A DNA stretch of 13,013 bases from JABMMZ01 sp044377005 (lineage in GTDB: Bacteria > Bacteroidota > Bacteroidia > NS11-12g > UBA955). Below, in pieces: positions 8,339 through 13,013 of the stretch (position 1 is the stretch's first letter; each line of letters begins with the position of its first letter). The notes below the pieces were generated by a model. The model was not told where the DNA came from and did not search any database. It saw nothing but the letters and a program-made list of their open reading frames with translations. Both the position numbers and the translations under genes were made by a program. The stretch is from the NCBI GenBank assembly GCA_044377005.1, contig JBILJV010000062.1:1-13013 (forward strand), given 5' to 3'.

Positions 8339-9184
8339 TTATTTACTTATTAGAGCTTTAAATTCATTTTTAAGTCCGCTATAAGTGGTAATATCAGCCT
8401 TAATAGAACCTACCATTATTTTGGCTTTAACACGAACTGGAATTTTATTGGCATCATCACTAACCCAAACAGTCATGTCATCTTGGTCCTTAAATACTCT
8501 GTCAACCACAAGGATAGGAACAAATCTTAAGCATTTAATTTTACCAATATCGGTACTAATTGTTTCTTTGCCATCGTATTTAAAACCAAGATGGTATATT
8601 TTGTTATCAAGGTAAATATCAACAGGGTATTTATCCCCTTTTTTAGCATTAGAAAAATCCAAATTTCTTACATAATACAAAGCTGAAATTATATCGTGGG
8701 TATATTCCGGCATATCCAAAACCCCTTTGATTCCATATAATTTTTTCTTATTGTGTTTAAAATTAACCAAATCACTGTCAACATATTTATCTTCTTGAAC
8801 ACTTTTATTGTAACTGATAGGTGCTAAAGCTTCATTATCTACATAACTTTCAAACTTATCTCTCACCTTATAAGCCCAATCAAACGATTTGAGGGTTCTT
8901 CCATCCGCTTTTATTTGGTAGCATTTTCTGTCAGATTTTTCAATAAACTGGGGTCCAACTTCCATAGTAACAGCAGCCGCATTAATGACACCATAATGGA
9001 CTCTATAACTTAACTTTTCATTAAAACCAAAAGCTTGATTACTCATTTTTCTATAGGCAAATTGTTCCTTATCGGCATTTGTTTCTGTGGGTTGAGGAAT
9101 AAAAGTAAAGGCAGATAAAAACACAAAAGGCAACAAAGACCAAAGCGTAATAAAAAAGGCTGAATTTGGACGAATGATGTTCAT
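8339..9184 (-). CDS. DUF3108 domain envelope protein
   Basis: 281 residues of unknown function. The N-terminus has a hydrophobic segment (about 10-29), either a signal peptide or a membrane anchor, so the rest is probably periplasmic. The DUF3108 (PF11306) domain covers about 52-278. It starts with the typical FGFNEKLSYRVHYGVINAA (52-70) and ends with the typical TVWVSDDANKIPVRVKAKI followed by GSIKADIT. Proteins of this family are common single-copy envelope proteins in Bacteroidota and Proteobacteria; no reaction is established that I can cite. Start ATG is at 9182-9184, with a good promoter upstream. It lies tail to tail with the giant gene with one base between the stop codons, so any terminator must sit inside the opposing gene. 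Confidence 0.88.
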   Translation of the reverse strand: MNIIRPNSAFFITLWSLLPFVFLSAFTFIPQPTETNADKEQFAYRKMSNQAFGFNEKLSYRVHYGVINAAAVTMEVGPQFIEKSDRKCYQIKADGRTLKSFDWAYKVRDKFESYVDNEALAPISYNKSVQEDKYVDSDLVNFKHNKKKLYGIKGVLDMPEYTHDIISALYYVRNLDFSNAKKGDKYPVDIYLDNKIYHLGFKYDGKETISTDIGKIKCLRFVPILVVDRVFKDQDDMTVWVSDDANKIPVRVKAKIMVGSIKADITTYSGLKNEFKALISK

Positions 9185-9203
9185 TTTATTTGATTTTTAT
9201 ATT

Positions 9204-9242
9204 AGTATTTCAAAAACCATTCCAAAAATACTATTTTTGAAA
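9204..9242. repeat. Nested inverted repeats between divergent genes
   Basis: Three inverted repeats share this stretch. CAAAAATA-C-TATTTTTG (9223-9239) is a perfect palindrome with 8-bp arms and a one-base centre. TTTCAAAAA (9208-9216) pairs with TTTTTGAAA (9234-9242). AGTATTT (9204-9210) pairs with AAATACT (9226-9232). They cover the -7 boxes of both promoters. A regulator site is possible but unproven, and the low complexity of the DNA makes chance pairing easier. Confidence 0.5.
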
Positions 9243-9251
9243 CCATCTCAA
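9223..9251 (-). promoter_or_regulatory. Putative promoter of the DUF3108 gene
   Basis: On the minus strand TTG (complement of 9249-9251) is followed after 18 bp by TATTTTTG (complement of 9223-9230), an exact TTG-N(17-23)-TAnnTTTG match. The predicted start near 9216-9219 leaves a leader of about 32-35 nt to the ATG at 9184. The -33 element touches the start codon of the divergent barrel gene. Confidence 0.5.
9232..9239 (+). promoter_or_regulatory. Possible -7 element of the barrel gene
   Basis: TATTTTTG on the plus strand fits TAnnTTTG and lies 11 bp before the ATG at 9251, which would give a leader of only a few bases. No TTG is found 17-23 bp upstream, so it is weaker than the minus-strand promoter. 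It is the mirror image of that promoter's -7 box, one base away. Confidence 0.3.
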
Positions 9252-10378
9252 TGAATATAAAACGTTCACTTTTAGCAATTATTGTTTGTTTTTTACTTTT
9301 GTATACTCCTGCAGTATTCGGACAATTAGAAAACAATATCCTTAAACAAAAAGATTCTGTCAATTTAAATGACACACAAAATGTCAATTATAATTTTGAG
9401 GTTTTCAACTATTACAGAAATACAGAATATTTTGATATCATTGAAAAAGGACAAACTTATTTTGGTTCTATGGTTCAGGGCTATATAAAATACAATCCTC
9501 ATAAAAACTTAATGATTAAAGTCGGATTAATAACTCGACACGATTTTGGAAGCAACAAACTAAACACAGTCCTACCTGTTGTTTCCATTTCCTATTTCAA
9601 ACACAAATGGCGTTATAACTTTGGCATGTTACAAGGACACATGAATTATGGTTTTATAGAACCCATGTATAATATTGACCGAGCCATAACCAATAGAATA
9701 GAAAATGGAATACAAGGAATATACACTGGAAAAACATTTACTTTCAATAATTTCCTGGTTTGGGATGAACCTACTTACAGAACGACTACAAATCAAGAAC
9801 GCTTTGTAACGGGTTTTACTTCAGAAAAAACCATTTATAACAAGTCAAAAAATTTTATCTCATTTCCTTTACAAGGTACACTTTGCCACCGTGGTGGTCA
9901 ATTGAATCCTAATCCCAACCCCATTTATTCACGCATCAATGTTGCTTATGGTTTAAAGTGGCGAAATAATATTAGCCCTAATTTGACCTTAAAAACTGAA
10001 CATTATTTTTTACATGCAAGAGATTTTTCTCCTACTATATCACAACCTTTTTTAAATGGAAATGCAAATTGGCACTCCTTTTCACTTAAATACAAACACA
10101 TAGAATGGATGATTAACTATTGGCATGGCAGAGAATACCAGTCACCAGTAGGCACACAAATTTATAACAACTATAATATTTACGACATCTATCTAAACCG
10201 TCAGTCGCGTAAAATGCTGATGAGTCGTGTGTTATTTTCACAAAAACTAAACAGAGGCACTTGTATCGATTTAAGATTAGAACCCTTTTATGACTTTGAA
10301 TATGGAAGGTTTCAATACAATTATTCTTGCTATATTAAGTTTATTATTGAAGATAAATTATTTAAGTTAAAAAAATAA
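9251..10378 (+). CDS. Predicted outer-membrane beta-barrel protein, function unknown
   Basis: 375 residues. Signal peptide MNIKRSLLAIIVCFLLLYTPAVFGQ, cleavage near 24-25. The mature part is rich in Tyr, Phe, Asn and Trp, with alternating polar/hydrophobic segments (for example YGLKWRNNI, TLKTEHYFL, HSFSLKYKHIEWMINYWHG), typical of transmembrane beta strands. No TonB box, plug domain, T9SS C-terminal domain or PorP/SprF-like start is visible. I recognise a general resemblance to uncharacterised Bacteroidota proteins with an 'EYF...G.T.FG' N-terminal part (about 58-72) and a 'EP.Y...RAITNRIENG.Q' segment (about 137-155), but know no name for them. It is divergent from the DUF3108 gene (66 bp) and followed after 105 bp by the lipoprotein gene on the same strand. 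The start is ATG, supported by the signal peptide. Confidence 0.75.
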   Translation: MNIKRSLLAIIVCFLLLYTPAVFGQLENNILKQKDSVNLNDTQNVNYNFEVFNYYRNTEYFDIIEKGQTYFGSMVQGYIKYNPHKNLMIKVGLITRHDFGSNKLNTVLPVVSISYFKHKWRYNFGMLQGHMNYGFIEPMYNIDRAITNRIENGIQGIYTGKTFTFNNFLVWDEPTYRTTTNQERFVTGFTSEKTIYNKSKNFISFPLQGTLCHRGGQLNPNPNPIYSRINVAYGLKWRNNISPNLTLKTEHYFLHARDFSPTISQPFLNGNANWHSFSLKYKHIEWMINYWHGREYQSPVGTQIYNNYNIYDIYLNRQSRKMLMSRVLFSQKLNRGTCIDLRLEPFYDFEYGRFQYNYSCYIKFIIEDKLFKLKK

Positions 10379-10483
10379 TTGCCTCATTTACAGACTATTG
10401 TAAAAAATAATTAGTTTAAAAATAAACCTTTAAGAAAAAACAAAGTCAAATTATCAAAACAACCATTAAAATAATCAAATATT
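10379..10483. other. Intergenic region before the lipoprotein gene
   Basis: 105 bp, very AT-rich. I find no exact TAnnTTTG element and no terminator hairpin with a T run; only a short GTTTA/TAAAC inverted repeat near 10412-10425. Whether the lipoprotein gene has its own promoter or is read from the barrel gene is undecided. Confidence 0.5.
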
Positions 10484-11140
10484 ATGAAATTTAAATTTTT
10501 AACCACAGTATTCATTTTAGGAATTGCTTTATTAATCAATTTCGCTAGTTGTAAAAAAGAAACAGCTACTCCTACTGCACCTATTACTACAAATGAAGAT
10601 TTGATAAGTGTGTTAGACCAAACTGACAAAAACTACCAAAACGTAGAAATTATTGATGGTAATGAAGTGCAAGAATTTTCTTCACAAAACGAAGGCTTAC
10701 CAGAATCATACTTACTAGAAGAAGTTGACATGGATAATGCTGGTTACAAAAGAACTGTTGAAAGAAGATTTATTACTTGTATCAAAAAACTAGATTTAAC
10801 TGATGCACAAGCTACTTCATTGCGTTTAACCCTTCGTCAATTTGAAGAATGTAAAGCTGCAGACATAAGAAAACACAGAGAAGCTTATGAATTATTAAGA
10901 AAAAGTATTGATAATAAAAGACTAGAAGCTTTAGCAAAATTGAAACGTGGTGACATTACTAAAGCACAGTTTGAAGAAAAAATGCAATTATTAAAAAAAG
11001 ACTTTGTTGAAAGTTTAAGAAAAATCAAAATGAGTTATGCTTCAAATTTGAGAATGTGTTATGAAAAATTCTTAAAAGGCATTAAAGAAACTTTAACTGA
11101 ACGCCAATGGAAAGCATTTATGGAATGTTACAAAAGTTAA
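10484..11140 (+). CDS. Helical lipoprotein with LTxxQ (Spy/CpxP-like) motifs
   Basis: 218 residues. Signal peptide II with lipobox NFASC and lipidated Cys23; the SCKKE start of the mature part is typical for Bacteroidota lipoproteins. A low-complexity, acidic linker follows (about 26-85), then a helical, charged domain (about 88-218). This holds LTDAQ (105-109) and LTERQ (204-208), spaced about 100 residues as in Spy/CpxP-type periplasmic proteins, plus an ITKAQ variant (158-162). Four further Cys (99, 123, 192, 215) could form two disulfides. Spy is a periplasmic chaperone and CpxP an envelope-stress sensor inhibitor; a similar role here is inference only. No sigma/anti-sigma pair or metal efflux gene adjoins it. 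The transcript ends at the strong terminator just downstream. Confidence 0.8.
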   Translation: MKFKFLTTVFILGIALLINFASCKKETATPTAPITTNEDLISVLDQTDKNYQNVEIIDGNEVQEFSSQNEGLPESYLLEEVDMDNAGYKRTVERRFITCIKKLDLTDAQATSLRLTLRQFEECKAADIRKHREAYELLRKSIDNKRLEALAKLKRGDITKAQFEEKMQLLKKDFVESLRKIKMSYASNLRMCYEKFLKGIKETLTERQWKAFMECYKS

Positions 11141-11159
11141 GCTAAAAATATATGAAATA

Positions 11160-11198
11160 AAAAAGGGGTGTCTCAACTAAGATGAGACACCCCTTTTT
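11160..11198. terminator. Strong bidirectional rho-independent terminator
   Basis: GGGGTGTCTCA (11165-11175) pairs perfectly with TGAGACACCCC (11183-11193) around a 7-nt loop (ACTAAGA). Five A before and five T after extend the pairing to 16 bp and give a T tract on both strands. It lies 20 bp after the lipoprotein stop and about 170 bp after the convergent phosphate-transporter stop, so it can end both transcripts. Confidence 0.95.
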
Positions 11199-11370
11199 AT
11201 TGTTACTAATTTGTATTGCCTTCTTATAAATTATATATCGATTGAATGCTTAATAGATTTCCCTATAGAATACTATTTTTTAAATATCGATTCCTCAAAA
11301 TGAATTCGTAAAATTGTGTGCGTTTTTTTTCACAAAACGAATTAAATCTAAGTGATAATGAATTAAATAC
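11199..11370. other. AT-rich intergenic stretch with small repeats
   Basis: No coding potential seen. It holds a direct repeat ATATCGATT (11235-11243 and 11284-11292). It also holds an interrupted inverted repeat, AATTCGT (11303-11309) with ACGAATT (11337-11343), containing an inner TTGTG/CACAA pair around a T8 run. The hairpin has an asymmetric bulge and no T tract on the minus-strand 3' side, so it is not a standard terminator. Confidence 0.4.
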
Positions 11371-12765
11371 TTAAATAAATAATCTAAATAAATAATAGAA
11401 TCCGCCTGCAAGAACGATAGTCACAGGTAAAGTAAGTAACCAAGCAATAGCAATAGATTTGATAGTTGCAGGTTGTAGATTTTTAATCCCTTTAGAGGCG
11501 GTCATTGCTCCAGCAACACCCGATGACAATACATGTGTAGTAGATACAGGCAAACCAAATGCAGAACTTAGTCCAATTGTTGATGCAGCTGTTAATTCAG
11601 CTGTAGCTCCTTCAGCATAAGTCATGTGTTTTTTACCAATTTTCTCGCCGATAGTGATTGCAATACGTTTCCAACCTATCATAGTTCCAAGACCTAATGA
11701 CAAGGCAATCATTATGGTAACCCATTGAGGCGAATATTCGGTATCATTTTTAAAAACTTCTAATTGAGCTTTCAACACAGATTTATTATCTTTATTGTCT
11801 AAAAATGTCGGATTTTTCAGTTCATTATTGACTTTTTTATTGATATCTGTCAGTGCAACTCTTAATTCAACTATGGCTGATCTTTTGTCTTTGTCCGTTG
11901 CAATTGGACTCACCTTAAGAGCTTCATAGTATAATAACTTCTCTTTTACTTTGTTTGACTTAATCAACAAATCAGTTTTATTTTCTTGTTCAAAAACCTT
12001 TTCTATATTGTTAATTGCTTGTAAAGTGTTATTTACATTAAACTCAGAGTTTAATGCAAATTGAAGAGGCATGAAAGTAATTAAAATGATTAAAACCAAT
12101 CCAATCCCTTTTTGACCATCATTATTTCCATGAAAAAAACTAACCAATGTACAAGTTCCAATTAAGATAGCTCTAATCCAAGTTGGTGGCCTATTCCCAG
12201 GTTCAGGTTCTTTAAAAATTAATTTATCAGCTTTTATAACTCTTTTAAGGATATACATCATTAAAATGGTAACCGAAAAACCAAATATTGGAGACACTAA
12301 TAAAGACAAACCAATATCACCTGCTTTACCCCAATTTACACCATCACCACCGTGAATCCATGAAAACACAAGTCCTGCACCTAATATTGAACCAATTAAA
12401 GTGTGAGAACTACTGCATGGTATTCCTAAATACCAAGTACCCAAGTTCCAAATAATACCGGAAAGAAGCATCCCTAATACTAAACTAACACTTTCTCCCG
12501 TCGAAAGATTGATTAAGTCATTTAAAGGAAGTAGATTTACAATTCCCATTGCGACCTTGTAACCAAAATAACCACTTACTAGCAGCCCTAAGAAATTACA
12601 AAATCCAGACCAAACCACTGCATAGTTAGGTTTTAATGAGCCTGTGTATATAACAGTTGCAACAGCATTTGCTGTATCGTGAAAGCCATTTGCAAATTCA
12701 AAAATACAAACAGCTAAAATACAAAGGGCAAATAAAATGCCCATCCAACTTTCCATTCCAAACAT
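11371..12765 (-). CDS. pit: Inorganic phosphate transporter, PiT family
   Basis: 464-residue inner-membrane protein (PF01384) that takes up phosphate, usually as a neutral metal-phosphate complex with H+ or with Na+. Both halves of the PiT signature are visible: GFHDTANAV (27-35) with GIPCSSSHTLIG (124-135) in the N-terminal half, and FHGNNDGQKGIG (221-232) with GLPVSTTHVLSSG (414-426) in the C-terminal half. A hydrophilic, lysine- and glutamate-rich insert at about 245-346 separates the transmembrane helices. Start ATG at 12763-12765 follows no clear promoter; ATG at codon 4 is an alternative. No PhoU-like (DUF47) gene, the usual partner of PiT, is visible on either side within the window. 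Confidence 0.95.
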   Translation of the reverse strand: MFGMESWMGILFALCILAVCIFEFANGFHDTANAVATVIYTGSLKPNYAVVWSGFCNFLGLLVSGYFGYKVAMGIVNLLPLNDLINLSTGESVSLVLGMLLSGIIWNLGTWYLGIPCSSSHTLIGSILGAGLVFSWIHGGDGVNWGKAGDIGLSLLVSPIFGFSVTILMMYILKRVIKADKLIFKEPEPGNRPPTWIRAILIGTCTLVSFFHGNNDGQKGIGLVLIILITFMPLQFALNSEFNVNNTLQAINNIEKVFEQENKTDLLIKSNKVKEKLLYYEALKVSPIATDKDKRSAIVELRVALTDINKKVNNELKNPTFLDNKDNKSVLKAQLEVFKNDTEYSPQWVTIMIALSLGLGTMIGWKRIAITIGEKIGKKHMTYAEGATAELTAASTIGLSSAFGLPVSTTHVLSSGVAGAMTASKGIKNLQPATIKSIAIAWLLTLPVTIVLAGGFYYLFRLFI

Positions 12766-13013
12766 ATATGCAAAAGTGAACCCACAATGTTACCTTAATG
12801 TCAAATTATTGCAACCATTTTGTTAGTAACCTTATTATCAATAGATTTATTTATCATTTTGGCATTTTTGAAAACATTTTAGTATTATTGCGATGGATTT
12901 ATTTAAGTGTCTAATTTTTGGTACAATGATTGTAATAATCATTTCAAAGTTACCCAATATGAAACTTAATAACCTTCAATATTTATGAAATCAATCATTA
13001 CTAAACCAATTCT
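12766..13013. other. Non-coding region upstream of the phosphate transporter
   Basis: 248 bp. It holds a palindrome AATGATT-gtaat-AATCATT (12925-12943). No exact TAnnTTTG is found on either strand; a one-base-shorter TAATTTG lies on the minus strand near 12801-12807. A 31-codon open frame from ATG 12893 has no support. A gene on the plus strand may begin near the right edge. Confidence 0.5.
12985..13013 (+). CDS. Possible start of a downstream gene, cut by the window edge
   Basis: ATG at 12985 opens a frame (MKSIITKPI) that stays open to the edge. Position and direction fit a gene divergent from the phosphate transporter, but nine codons prove nothing and the product cannot be named. Confidence 0.2.

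Noticed and set aside
8385..8615. 76-codon plus-strand frame opposite the DUF3108 gene
   Set aside because: Shadow of the conserved C-terminal part of DUF3108.
9202..9387. 61-codon minus-strand frame over the divergent promoter and start of the barrel gene
   Set aside because: Would cover the promoter region and antisense to a signal peptide; no supporting feature.
9251..10378. Barrel protein called as PorP/SprF, the T9SS partner
   Set aside because: It lacks the conserved N-terminal 'QDPxFSQY...NPAxAG' pattern of that family; the possibility is kept only as a test in the findings.
11235..11292. ATATCGATT direct repeat as an attachment site or insertion target duplication
   Set aside because: Only two 9-bp copies 49 bp apart in AT-rich DNA with no transposase or integrase nearby.
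11303..11343. Interrupted hairpin as terminator of the phosphate transporter
   Set aside because: Bulged stem and no T tract on the minus-strand side; the strong bidirectional terminator at 11160-11198 is the better candidate.
12893..12988. 31-codon frame starting at ATG 12893, partly hydrophobic
   Set aside because: Too short and without a promoter, ribosome-binding context or homology I can name; the hydrophobic run may be a product of AT-rich sequence.

Overview
The window looks like chromosomal DNA of a member of the Bacteroidota. It is AT-rich. It carries a type IX secretion (T9SS) cargo protein with a gliding-motility type C-terminal domain, a lipoprotein with an SCKK-type lipobox, and a DUF3108 protein. 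At least two places match the Bacteroidota sigma-factor consensus TTG-N(17-23)-TAnnTTTG. Genus cannot be told from the sequence.

Layout. 1-464 (+) is the 3' part of a class I SAM-dependent O-methyltransferase. 461-1441 (-) is dusB, meeting it tail to tail with a 4-nt overlap. 1461-2369 (+) is a CPBP-family intramembrane metalloprotease and 2362-3183 (+) is cdsA, overlapping it by 8 nt. 3241-8337 (+) is a 1698-residue secreted PKD/Ig-like protein with a T9SS C-terminal domain. 8339-9184 (-) is a DUF3108 envelope protein, one base away tail to tail. 9251-10378 (+) is a predicted outer-membrane beta-barrel, divergent from DUF3108 across a 66-bp promoter region. 10484-11140 (+) is a lipoprotein resembling the Spy/CpxP LTxxQ family. 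A strong bidirectional terminator lies at 11160-11198. 11371-12765 (-) is a PiT-family phosphate transporter. The last 248 bp are mostly non-coding, and the start of a next gene at 12985 is possible.

How the genes fit together. Most products act at the cell envelope: phospholipid precursor synthesis (CdsA), a membrane protease translationally coupled to it, a secreted adhesin-like giant, an outer-membrane barrel, a periplasmic/envelope DUF3108 protein, a lipoprotein and a phosphate transporter. DusB and the methyltransferase are housekeeping enzymes. I see no mobile element, CRISPR array, tRNA, rRNA or clear sign of transfer. I see no convincing multi-gene novel system; the least explained parts are the giant protein with no visible secretion partner, the divergent DUF3108/barrel pair with its palindromic promoter, and the four-cysteine LTxxQ-like lipoprotein.
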